DNA of 39,056 bases, from contig JAEWZO010000029.1 of the NCBI GenBank assembly GCA_023458415.1, positions 1 through 39,056 on the forward strand, in the 5' to 3' direction. The notes beneath the pieces were generated by a model. It was not told where the DNA came from. It saw nothing but the letters and a program-made list of their open reading frames with translations, and did not search any database. Source of the DNA: Bacteroidota bacterium. GTDB taxonomy: Bacteria > Bacteroidota > Bacteroidia > Flavobacteriales > Weeksellaceae. This document shows positions 16,131-23,274 of this stretch, piece by piece (positions within the stretch are counted from its first letter, which is position 1; every line of letters starts with the position of its first letter). The translations under genes and the position numbers were made by a program.

Positions 16131-17084
16131 ATGAGAAAAATACAACTCCTGTTTTTCTTTTCCGTTTTTTTTGCCGGTGTAAAGGCACAGGAAACACTGC
16201 CTGTTTATCAGCAGTATCTTATGGACGGTGATTTTCTGTTCAATCCGGCTTTATACGGTAAAACTGATAAAGTGGTTCTGAATATGAATTATCAGAAACA
16301 GTTTTCAAAATTCGATCAGTCGCCTAATGTACAGTCTATCGGTTTACACGCCAATGTTTTCGATAGAGTAGGTGCCGGACTTTCTTTTTTCCGTGATCAG
16401 AACGGACCGATTTCAGCTAACGGAATTTCTGCAGGTGCGTCTTATTCCATCCCGATTGGTGATTCATACGAAAGAAAAGATCAGTTTTCATTTGGTACAA
16501 AAGTCAATTTCTATAACATGAATATTGATTATGGAATGCTTGATCCACAAGATCCCGGAGATCCGGTTTTGGATCCAGGAAACGGGATTTTTCTGGTTTA
16601 TGCAGATATGGGACTTGCCGGAAGCTACAAGAATTTCTTTGGTGGCGTTTCGATTAATGATATTGCGCTGAGCAACGATATTCCTATTGTAAACGGTATC
16701 GAGCCAGAACCTACAAAATTTTTGATCAACGCCGGATACAATTGGTATCTTACTGAGCAGTTTTACGTATCTCCGTCGGTTATGATGAATTTGAACACCA
16801 ACTCTTCCAGAATGTTGGACGCGAATCTTTTTGCAACGGTGACAGATTATGAGGAAGCTAATTCTTTTTCAGCCGGAATCAGTTTCAGAAACAGCAAAAA
16901 CCGCTTCGGAACCGAAAATCTAAGCCTTTCACCCATCATAAAAGCTACAGTAAGCGATTTCTTTTTTGGCGCTGCATACAACTTTGGGATGTCCGATATT
17001 CAGCAGTACGCCGGAAACAGTTTTATGTTGAGCGTGGGTTACAGATTTGAAAATTTTATCAATACGAGAGGTTACCGCTACTAA
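16131..17084 (+). CDS. PorP/SprF family outer-membrane protein (type IX secretion-associated)
   Basis: A 317-residue protein of the PorP/SprF family. It has a signal peptide (about 1-20, ending GVKAQ), then the family-typical YQQYLMDGDFLFNPALYGK near residue 25 and alternating amphipathic strands ending SVGYRFENF, as expected of an outer-membrane beta barrel. In Flavobacterium johnsoniae, SprF works with the SprB adhesin and the type IX secretion system; other PorP/SprF paralogues accompany specific large adhesins. Here no adhesin is adjacent, and the nearest SprB-like protein is about 13 kb away at 707-3256. A functional link between them is possible but unproven. Own promoter and terminator. 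Confidence 0.9.
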   Translation: MRKIQLLFFFSVFFAGVKAQETLPVYQQYLMDGDFLFNPALYGKTDKVVLNMNYQKQFSKFDQSPNVQSIGLHANVFDRVGAGLSFFRDQNGPISANGISAGASYSIPIGDSYERKDQFSFGTKVNFYNMNIDYGMLDPQDPGDPVLDPGNGIFLVYADMGLAGSYKNFFGGVSINDIALSNDIPIVNGIEPEPTKFLINAGYNWYLTEQFYVSPSVMMNLNTNSSRMLDANLFATVTDYEEANSFSAGISFRNSKNRFGTENLSLSPIIKATVSDFFFGAAYNFGMSDIQQYAGNSFMLSVGYRFENFINTRGYRY

Positions 17085-17093
17085 TCAAAAATC

Positions 17094-17117
17094 AGGCTCC
17101 ACTTTAGGAGCTTTTTT
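17094..17117 (+). terminator. Terminator touching the hemW start codon
   Basis: AGGCTCC (17094-17100) pairs with GGAGCTT (17107-17113, one G-T pair) around a 6-nt loop, with T residues to 17116 and an A at 17117. The hemW ATG begins at 17118, immediately after this tract. Confidence 0.8.
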
Positions 17118-18245
17118 ATGATTTATATTCACATTCCTTTTTGCCGCCAAAAGTGCAGTTACTGTAATTTTCATTTTTCAACTTCGCTGAAGTATAAAGA
17201 TGAGATGGTCAATGCCATAAAAAAGGAAATCGATCTTCGGAAGAACGAACTTCAGAACAAAAATCTCCAATCACTTTACTTTGGCGGTGGAACACCGTCG
17301 TTACTTTCTTCCGATGAACTGAAAAGCATTTTTGATGAAGTTCTGAAGTATTTTACATTCGCGGCGGATATTGAAATTACACTCGAAGCCAATCCGGATG
17401 ATCTTGACGCAAATAACCTGAAAGGAATCGTCGAAAGTGGAGTCAACAGACTTTCCATCGGTACGCAAAGTTTTCACGATGCCGATTTGCAGATGATGAA
17501 CCGGACTCACAACGCACAGGAAGCTGAAAGTTCCATCAAACGTTCTCAGGATTTTGGACTGGAAAATATCAGCATCGATTTAATCTACGGTGCACCAACG
17601 TCAGATTTTGAAATCTGGAAAGAAAATCTTCAGAAAACCGTTGCATTGCAGGTTCCACATGTTTCCTCCTATGCGCTGACCATTGAACCGAAAACTGCGC
17701 TGAGTCAGTGGATTAAACAAAGTAGAATTTCAGCACCGAAAGAATCGGAGCAAAACAGGGAGTTCTATTATATGTCCGAATTTTTAAAAGATCACGGTTT
17801 TGATCATTATGAAATTTCCAATTTCGGAAAGCCAGGTTTTTATTCGCGCCATAATTCGGCGTACTGGAAATATCAGGAATATTTGGGAATTGGTCCTAGT
17901 GCGCATTCCTATAAAGGAAATGAAATCAGAAGCTGGAACGTTGCTAATAATCAACACTATTTGAAGGCGCTCGCAGAAAACAGACTTCCCAATGAAACTG
18001 AAATTCTTTCTGAAAAAGATCAGTTTAACGAGATGATAATGATTGGTTTAAGAACGGTTTGGGGAGTGGATTTAGAAAAAATTCAACAAAAATTTAGTGA
18101 AGAAATTCATATGCATTTACAAAATGAAATTCAACACAAAATTGATGATGGAACGCTTGTCGTAGACAACGGATTTCTTAAGATTCCGGAAAAGCACTGG
18201 TTTTTGGCCGATGGAATTGCCTCCGACCTTTTCCTCATCAATTAG
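17118..18245 (+). CDS. hemW: Radical SAM protein HemW
   Basis: A radical SAM protein related to oxygen-independent coproporphyrinogen III oxidase. HemW proteins act in heme delivery rather than decarboxylation. The 375 residues start MIYIHIPFCRQKCSYCNF, with the iron-sulfur cysteines at 9, 13 and 16. GGGTPS is near residue 57, and the C-terminal HemW domain contains IGPSAHSY near residue 260. The start codon directly abuts the T-run of the preceding terminator, and no exact TAnnTTTG box is present between the two genes, so how it is transcribed is unclear. The start is well supported because the cluster motif begins at residue 9. It stops 47 nt before the murI TTG start. Confidence 0.92.
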   Translation: MIYIHIPFCRQKCSYCNFHFSTSLKYKDEMVNAIKKEIDLRKNELQNKNLQSLYFGGGTPSLLSSDELKSIFDEVLKYFTFAADIEITLEANPDDLDANNLKGIVESGVNRLSIGTQSFHDADLQMMNRTHNAQEAESSIKRSQDFGLENISIDLIYGAPTSDFEIWKENLQKTVALQVPHVSSYALTIEPKTALSQWIKQSRISAPKESEQNREFYYMSEFLKDHGFDHYEISNFGKPGFYSRHNSAYWKYQEYLGIGPSAHSYKGNEIRSWNVANNQHYLKALAENRLPNETEILSEKDQFNEMIMIGLRTVWGVDLEKIQQKFSEEIHMHLQNEIQHKIDDGTLVVDNGFLKIPEKHWFLADGIASDLFLIN

Positions 18246-18267
18246 CTGCAGTCTTTAAAACTTTAAG

Positions 18268-18275
18268 TATTTTTG
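18268..18275 (+). promoter_or_regulatory. -7 promoter element for murI
   Basis: TATTTTTG matches TAnnTTTG, 17 nt before the TTG start codon at 18293. The position supports the TTG as a true start. Confidence 0.55.
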
Positions 18276-18292
18276 TAAAAATTTTCAGCCAT

Positions 18293-19123
18293 TTGAAAAC
18301 TAAAAATCCGGATTACAGCCACCTTTCTGCAGAGCAGCCTATTGGGATTTTCGATTCCGGAGTTGGCGGTTTAACTGTTGCAAAAGAAATTAAACGTTTG
18401 CTGCCCAACGAAAATTTGATCTACTTCGGTGATACAAAACACCTACCGTACGGCGAAAAATCTCCGGAAGCGATTATTGGTTACGTAACAAAAATCACTC
18501 AGTTTTTACTTGATAACAACTGCAAAGCGATTGTAATTGCCTGTAACTCGGCTACCGCAAATGCGCTGAAAGAAGTTTTGGAACTGGTGGACAACAAAGT
18601 GCCGGTAATCGACGTAATCAATCCGGTGGCAGAGAAAGTTTCGTACGAAATTCACAATAATGTTGGAGTAATCGCAACTAAAGCTACGGTGAATTCGGGG
18701 TTGTACAGAAAAAGCATCAGAAAACACAACAGATTCATCAAAGTAGATGAACTCGCAACGCCTCTTTTGGTGCCTGCAATTGAGGAAGGTTTTAAAAATC
18801 ATCCGATTACGCACTCCATTATTTACAATTATCTCAGCAATAAGAAACTCAAAAATATTGAGACGTTGATTTTGGGCTGTACGCATTATCCGCTGCTTAT
18901 TGACGAAATAAAACAGTATTATGGGAACCGTGTTCGTGTGATTGATTCTCCGAATATTGTTGCCAATCAACTGAAAATGATTCTCGAAAAGCATCATTTG
19001 TTGAACACACAGAATACGCAGCCGAAATATCAGTTTTACCTGTCGGATCTCACGAAAAACTTCGAGAAAATTTCAAAAAAATTCTTTGGAAAAACGATAG
19101 ACCTCGAACTGAAAGTTCTATAA
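18293..19123 (+). CDS. murI: Glutamate racemase
   Basis: Makes D-glutamate for peptidoglycan in the cytoplasm. The 276 residues carry the family motifs IGIFDSGVGGLTV (about 17-29), VIACNSATAN with catalytic Cys84, and ILGCTHYPLL near residue 201 with the second catalytic Cys. The start is a TTG (reading MKTKNPDYSH...), with no ATG available before the conserved FDSG motif and a -7 box 17 nt upstream. Its 3' end overlaps that of the convergent rsmD by 6 bp, so there is no room for a terminator between them. Confidence 0.95.
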   Translation: MKTKNPDYSHLSAEQPIGIFDSGVGGLTVAKEIKRLLPNENLIYFGDTKHLPYGEKSPEAIIGYVTKITQFLLDNNCKAIVIACNSATANALKEVLELVDNKVPVIDVINPVAEKVSYEIHNNVGVIATKATVNSGLYRKSIRKHNRFIKVDELATPLLVPAIEEGFKNHPITHSIIYNYLSNKKLKNIETLILGCTHYPLLIDEIKQYYGNRVRVIDSPNIVANQLKMILEKHHLLNTQNTQPKYQFYLSDLTKNFEKISKKFFGKTIDLELKVL

Positions 19124-19690
19124 CTCAGAAGTTTCCGCTTCGTTGGGTTTGATGAAGCTGAAACTTACATTTCCGTATTTTCTGGTATCGGTAATGTTGG
19201 GATGCGCCAGTTTCAGACGACTTTGATGTTCCAAAATAAAAAGTCCGTTCTCCTTCAGAAAACTGTTGTTCAGAACCAATGAAATTAATTCCTGATATTT
19301 TTTTTCATCTGTTTCGAACGGTGGATCGGCAACGATCAGTTCATAACTTTTCTGGTTTCGGTTCTTTTTCAGGTAATCGTAAACATCGGCGCGTTGCACG
19401 TTGATGTTCAAAGCCATATCAAGTTCGGCGGCGGTAGTGTTAATGAAAGCTGCATGTTTCGGATTCATCTCAACAGAATTTACGTCTTTACATCCGCGCG
19501 AAGCAAATTCGAGACTGATGGAACCAATTCCTGCAAACAGATCCAAAACCGAAATATGTTCAATATCGTAACGGTTTTCAATCATGCTGAAAAGCGCTTC
19601 TTTGGCAAAATCTGTAGTAGGTCTTACATCAAAATTTTTGGGCGCCGAGATTCTTTTGGCTTTCCATTTTCCGCTGATGATTCTAAACAT
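19118..19690 (-). CDS. rsmD: 16S rRNA (guanine966-N2)-methyltransferase RsmD
   Basis: SAM-dependent methyltransferase that modifies G966 of 16S rRNA in the small ribosomal subunit. The 190 residues show MFRIISGKWKAKRI at the start, RPTTDFAKEALFSMI near 23, the SAM-binding VLDLFAGIGSISLEFASRG near 48 and the catalytic ADPPF near 120. It begins 17 nt after the stop of the DUF3822 gene, so they form a two-gene operon. The last 6 bp overlap murI tail to tail. Confidence 0.93.
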   Translation of the reverse strand: MFRIISGKWKAKRISAPKNFDVRPTTDFAKEALFSMIENRYDIEHISVLDLFAGIGSISLEFASRGCKDVNSVEMNPKHAAFINTTAAELDMALNINVQRADVYDYLKKNRNQKSYELIVADPPFETDEKKYQELISLVLNNSFLKENGLFILEHQSRLKLAHPNITDTRKYGNVSFSFIKPNEAETSEL

Positions 19691-19707
19691 TGTATTGTAT
19701 TTTGATG

Positions 19708-20421
19708 TTAGCTAAGGACGAAATTTTTATTCGGAATGTTATCGTAAACTATTTTCAGATTTTTTACAAATTTCCTAAGTTCCGTTATAAAGGTTTCATT
19801 TTCAGTGGTTTCACCATAAACGTAAAAGTAAGTTTCATTGATACCGAAACCAATTTTACTTAAAGTAAACATGATGAAATACAGAAAATCAACTTCTGAA
19901 TTAACATCTAGGTTGTTGTACAGGACAACTTTTTTACGGTCCATCGCCAGAAATTCGCACTGATGATGATACAGGTTGATGTGTATTTCCTTCTGAGATT
20001 TTGAACTGATTCGGTTCAGAAACTTTTCTCCGGAGAAATTGAATTTTACCGGAATATTCGGCGCTTTAATCTTGGTGTAAAAACTTTTCGGAAATGCGTA
20101 ATAAAACTGAACTCCATATTTTTTATTCACCGAAAGCATCAGTTCTTCCGTTTCCTTGTCAACAGAAGCGTTATAGCCAATCAACGTATAACCCGATTCG
20201 TGGTCAGAAAATCCTTCCGGCATTACCGTAAAGTGATTCAGCGCTGAAATTACATTGATTTCGCAATATTTTTTCTTTGCCAGAACTTCATCTAATTGAT
20301 TTTCAATAAAGTTTTCCGGCGTTTCTTCGTTCACGAAAAAGAATCTTTCTTCCGTCACACGATTTCCTGAAATCTGATACTGTAATCCGTCCTGCGTAAA
20401 AAGTAAACTGAGTTTTTCCAT
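19708..20421 (-). CDS. DUF3822 family protein
   Basis: A 237-residue protein of the DUF3822 family, typical of Flavobacteriia and of unknown function. It has no signal peptide or membrane segment. The sequence suggests an ASKHA-like fold (actin/FtsA-type strands such as CEFLAMDRKKVVLYNNLDVNSEVDFLYFIMF), but this is my reading. I use the ATG at 20421. The frame runs to a TTG at 20433, but that codon is inside a -7 promoter box at 20431-20438. The leader would be only a few nucleotides. It is first in an operon with rsmD, as I recall from other flavobacteria. Confidence 0.82.
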   Translation of the reverse strand: MEKLSLLFTQDGLQYQISGNRVTEERFFFVNEETPENFIENQLDEVLAKKKYCEINVISALNHFTVMPEGFSDHESGYTLIGYNASVDKETEELMLSVNKKYGVQFYYAFPKSFYTKIKAPNIPVKFNFSGEKFLNRISSKSQKEIHINLYHHQCEFLAMDRKKVVLYNNLDVNSEVDFLYFIMFTLSKIGFGINETYFYVYGETTENETFITELRKFVKNLKIVYDNIPNKNFVLS

Positions 20422-20430
20422 AGTTCTCGG

Positions 20431-20438
20431 CAAATTTA
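20431..20438 (-). promoter_or_regulatory. -7 promoter element for DUF3822-rsmD
   Basis: The minus strand reads TAAATTTG, matching TAnnTTTG, with only 9 nt between box and ATG. Confidence 0.6.
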
Positions 20439-20486
20439 TTAAATTATTTCTGCTTATTTTTCGGTCAGAATTTTTACCATCGCCAA

Positions 20487-21167
20487 ATGCTTAAAATCTT
20501 AAAATCTTTGCTGAAGTTTATAGGAATTCTTGTAGGAGTTCTACTTTTTTATTTGGCTGTAGCTCAGGTTTTATCAATGATTCCGGTGAAAGCTGAAAAA
20601 ACTTCAGATCCTAAAACCGTAGATGTTTATCTGTTTACCAACGGCGTTCATACCGATATTGTGGTTCCCGTGAGATCTGAAGAAATGGATTGGAGCACGA
20701 TGATTCCGTTTGAAGACACAAAATCAAAAAGGACAGATTTTAAATACCTCGGAATTGGTTGGGGCGACAAGGGATTTTATCTGGATACTCCAACTTGGGC
20801 TGAGCTGAAACCGTCCACTGCGGTAAAAGCCGCATTCTGGATGAGCGAATCTGCGATGCACTGCACATTTTATGAACGGATGATTGAAGGAGAGGATTGT
20901 GTAAAAGTTTCGCTGACTTCTGAACAGTACATCAATTTAGTGAATTTCATAAAAGAAAAATTTGACTATGATGCCCAGGGAAAAGTAATGCTGATTCCTA
21001 CAGATGCGGTCTACGGCGAAAATGATTCATTCTACGACGCAAAAGGGCGCTACAGTTTTTTGGAAACCTGCAATACCTGGACAAACGAAGGCCTGAAAGA
21101 AGCCGGCCAAAAAGCTGCATTATGGACAATTTCTGATTTTGGCATCTTCGACCATTATCAAGATTAG
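20487..21167 (+). CDS. TIGR02117/DUF2459 family membrane-anchored protein
   Basis: A 226-residue protein of the TIGR02117 (DUF2459) family, named in some genomes for its position near urease genes; no urease is present here. It has one N-terminal membrane segment (about 9-32, LKFIGILVGVLLFYLAVAQVL) and then an outer domain with the conserved LFTNGVHTDIVVPV near residue 50, YLGIGWGDKGFYLDTPTW near 87 and a C-terminal TCNTWTNEGLKEAG near 196-209. The Asn-Gly-x-His and Cys-Asn-Thr-Trp motifs suggest a papain/NlpC-like fold, but I cannot show activity. It converges on the Smr gene with only 7 nt between stop codons. Confidence 0.85.
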   Translation: MLKILKSLLKFIGILVGVLLFYLAVAQVLSMIPVKAEKTSDPKTVDVYLFTNGVHTDIVVPVRSEEMDWSTMIPFEDTKSKRTDFKYLGIGWGDKGFYLDTPTWAELKPSTAVKAAFWMSESAMHCTFYERMIEGEDCVKVSLTSEQYINLVNFIKEKFDYDAQGKVMLIPTDAVYGENDSFYDAKGRYSFLETCNTWTNEGLKEAGQKAALWTISDFGIFDHYQD

Positions 21168-21174
21168 AAATCTT

Positions 21175-21669
21175 TTATCTGAATTTTACCAGAACACTTC
21201 CGCGCTGATGGTAGAAAAAATCGTGGTCGTCGAACTCGATATCGGTTTGACCAACTAGAAAATCATGAACCATATTCTGAAGAACACCATCGCCGATTCC
21301 GTGAATTATTTCCAGTTTTTTCAGATTATTTTCTCGACAGAAATCAAATGCAGCAATCAGTGCATCTTTCTGAATTAAGAGTCTCTCAAAAGATTCATAA
21401 TCTTTAGGATTTTCAACAAGATTCTCAAAATGCAGATCAACTACTTTATGATTGCGATTGTGTTTTTTGGAAACCGATTTTTCATGGATTGATTTTTCAA
21501 CGTTGCTCACATTTTCATACAGTGAAGCGTTTCTCTCAACAATTTTGCTTTTCTGGATTTTGTGTGTAAAACCAAATTCATCTCGAATTACCACAGTATT
21601 TCCATGCACCGAAGTGATTTCGCCGGACAAATCTTCATCAATTACCGAAACTGTATCGCCGATTTTCAT
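21175..21669 (-). CDS. Smr-domain (MutS2 C-terminal-like) protein
   Basis: A 164-residue protein. The N-terminal 45 residues form an SH3/KOW-like strand domain (IGDTVSVIDEDLSGEITSV), as in the region before the MutS2 Smr domain. A charged linker (about 50-75) and a C-terminal Smr domain follow. The Smr domain carries the two signature motifs as VDLHF near residue 77 and HGIGDGVLQN near 127. Smr domains bind nucleic acid and in several proteins cut DNA or RNA at stalled or collided ribosomes. This one is a stand-alone form without a MutS ATPase. It follows the exonuclease gene by 3 nt, so it is the third gene of the pssA operon. Confidence 0.85.
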   Translation of the reverse strand: MKIGDTVSVIDEDLSGEITSVHGNTVVIRDEFGFTHKIQKSKIVERNASLYENVSNVEKSIHEKSVSKKHNRNHKVVDLHFENLVENPKDYESFERLLIQKDALIAAFDFCRENNLKKLEIIHGIGDGVLQNMVHDFLVGQTDIEFDDHDFFYHQRGSVLVKFR

Positions 21670-21672
21670 GGT

Positions 21673-22437
21673 TTAAAATCTGCTTCTTAACTGTATTTTC
21701 GTGAAAACTTTCTTGGTGTACAACGGAAAGTCTGCATTCTGAATCCAGCCATAATAACCCAAATCTTTCTGAAAAACATCTTTCACTCGCTGTCCTTTAT
21801 ATTTTCCGAAAGCAAAAACCTCCTGATCTTCATCGTCAAAATGAATCATTCCTGCTAAATCTGCAAATTTTTTGTGGTGTGAAAACGCACTTAGACCAGC
21901 AACATCATCCGGGATTTCGTCGTATTTTCCAACCTGCGCATCCAGAACTTCAAAAGTTGCTAGAACATCTGCTTCAGCGGAATGGGCGTTTTCCAAAGTT
22001 TTTCCACAGTAAAAGTTGTAAGCTGCAGAAAGATTTCTCGGTTCCATTTTATGGTAAATCGTCTGTGCGTCAATCAGCCGGAATTTATCCAGATCGAAAT
22101 CAATTTCTGCACGCAGAAGTTCTTCCGCAAGAAGCGGTACATCGAAACGGTTGGAATTAAAACCGGCTAAATCGCTTCCCGAAATCATCTCCATAATTTT
22201 CGGCGCAATTTCACGGAAAGTCGGTGCGTCTTTTACAACTTCATCATAAATGCCGTGTACAGCACTGGCTTCGGCGGGAATTTTCATTTCGGGATTTACA
22301 ATCCAGGTTTTGCTTTCGCGTGAAGAATCAGGATTTACTTTCAGAATGCAGATTTCGACAATTCTGTCTTTTCCGACGTTGATTCCGGTTGTTTCCAAAT
22401 CGAAAATACAAAGTGGTTTATGGAGTTTTAAATTCAT
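21673..22437 (-). CDS. DEDDh 3'-5' exonuclease (DnaQ-like)
   Basis: A 254-residue exonuclease of the DnaQ/RNase T fold. Motif I is FDLETTG at about 12-18 with Asp13 and Glu15; motif II is FNSNRFDVPLL near residue 115; the motif III region is ENAHSAEADVLATFEVL near 170, with the His and Asp of the DEDDh type. The C-terminal part (FAFGKYKGQRVKDVF, then GYYGWIQNADFPLYTK) resembles the short DUF3820-type module often attached to such exonucleases. I start at 22437 because the extension to 22503 would run into the 3' end of pssA and lacks similarity. It lies between pssA and the Smr gene in one operon. DNA proofreading or RNA trimming are both possible. Confidence 0.88.
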   Translation of the reverse strand: MNLKLHKPLCIFDLETTGINVGKDRIVEICILKVNPDSSRESKTWIVNPEMKIPAEASAVHGIYDEVVKDAPTFREIAPKIMEMISGSDLAGFNSNRFDVPLLAEELLRAEIDFDLDKFRLIDAQTIYHKMEPRNLSAAYNFYCGKTLENAHSAEADVLATFEVLDAQVGKYDEIPDDVAGLSAFSHHKKFADLAGMIHFDDEDQEVFAFGKYKGQRVKDVFQKDLGYYGWIQNADFPLYTKKVFTKIQLRSRF

Positions 22438-22457
22438 TTTTTTTCTGAGTGATTGAG

Positions 22458-23171
22458 TTATTTTAGCTGTTTCTGAAAAATAAGCGAAACCAGCATATAC
22501 CAAATGATTACCAAAGGAATTCCGGTAATTCTAAAAATAAGTAGGATAAGGATTGCGCCGATGAAAAGTACAATTTTCGGAATATTATCCTGAACTTTCA
22601 TTGATTTGAATTTCATTGCAATCATTCTTATTGGAGACACCAAAAGCCAGGAACTGAGGGCTGTTAAAATCAGTGGAAACACTGTGTTTTCCAGTAAGTT
22701 GGTGAGAAACTGCGATTCTTGGTACGCATAGAAAAGTCCGAAAATCAGGATGGTGTTTGATGGCGTGTTCAAACCTTTAAAATAATATTTCTGCTCTTCG
22801 TCCAGATTGAAAATTGCAAGTCTGAGACAGGAAAAAAGGGTGATAAAAAGACCGAGATATTTTATTTCAAAAGGAAGATCTATACCTAAAACAGTATTTC
22901 CGAACGGTTCCAACATTTTGTACATCGCCAAACCCGGAACCAGACCAAAGCTCACCATATCGGCCAAAGAATCCAGTTGAACACCCAATTCCGAGTTCGA
23001 TTTCATGGCGCGTGCAACAAAACCGTCGAAAAAATCCAGAATTAAAGACAGAATGATACAAATGGCGGTTGTCTGATAATCACCGAGTATTAAATGGATG
23101 GCGCCAATACTTCCCGAAAAAAGATTGGCGAGCGTAAAAGCGTTGGCCAAATTGTTCTTAATGAAATTCAT
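22458..23171 (-). CDS. pssA: CDP-diacylglycerol--serine O-phosphatidyltransferase
   Basis: Makes phosphatidylserine from CDP-diacylglycerol and serine in the cytoplasmic membrane, the precursor of phosphatidylethanolamine. The 237 residues have about six hydrophobic helices and the CDP-alcohol phosphatidyltransferase motif (D-G-x2-A-R-x8-G-x3-D-x3-D): DGFVAR near residue 49, Gly, then LDSLADMVSFG near 66. The ATG at 23171 is certain because the protein begins directly with helix 1 (MNFIKNNLANAFTLANLFSG). A -7 box ends only 5 nt upstream, so the mRNA may be leaderless. First gene of an operon with an exonuclease and an Smr protein. Confidence 0.94.
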   Translation of the reverse strand: MNFIKNNLANAFTLANLFSGSIGAIHLILGDYQTTAICIILSLILDFFDGFVARAMKSNSELGVQLDSLADMVSFGLVPGLAMYKMLEPFGNTVLGIDLPFEIKYLGLFITLFSCLRLAIFNLDEEQKYYFKGLNTPSNTILIFGLFYAYQESQFLTNLLENTVFPLILTALSSWLLVSPIRMIAMKFKSMKVQDNIPKIVLFIGAILILLIFRITGIPLVIIWYMLVSLIFQKQLK

Positions 23172-23176
23172 ATCGG

Positions 23177-23184
23177 CAAAAATA
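23177..23184 (-). promoter_or_regulatory. -7 promoter element for the pssA operon
   Basis: The minus strand reads TATTTTTG, matching TAnnTTTG, with 5 nt between the box and the pssA ATG. Confidence 0.6.
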
Positions 23185-23248
23185 AGGTTTTTAAAGTGAG
23201 AAAAAGATTTAGGAAAATCCTCAATATGAATGGAATGTTAATTTAATG

Positions 23249-23256
23249 TAAATTTG
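23249..23256 (+). promoter_or_regulatory. -7 promoter element for the LTA-synthase-like gene
   Basis: TAAATTTG matches TAnnTTTG and ends 18 nt before the ATG at 23275. Its terminal TTG is the in-frame alternative start, which I therefore reject. Confidence 0.62.
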
Positions 23257-23274
23257 CGCGATTTTGAAAAAGGA

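Noticed and set aside
16131..17084. Type IX secretion or gliding gene cluster
   Set aside because: Only a lone PorP/SprF family gene is present, between rluD and hemW; no gld, spr or por core genes adjoin it.
20487..21167. Urease region suggested by the TIGR02117 family name
   Set aside because: No urease subunit or accessory gene is in the window; the family name reflects context in other genomes.
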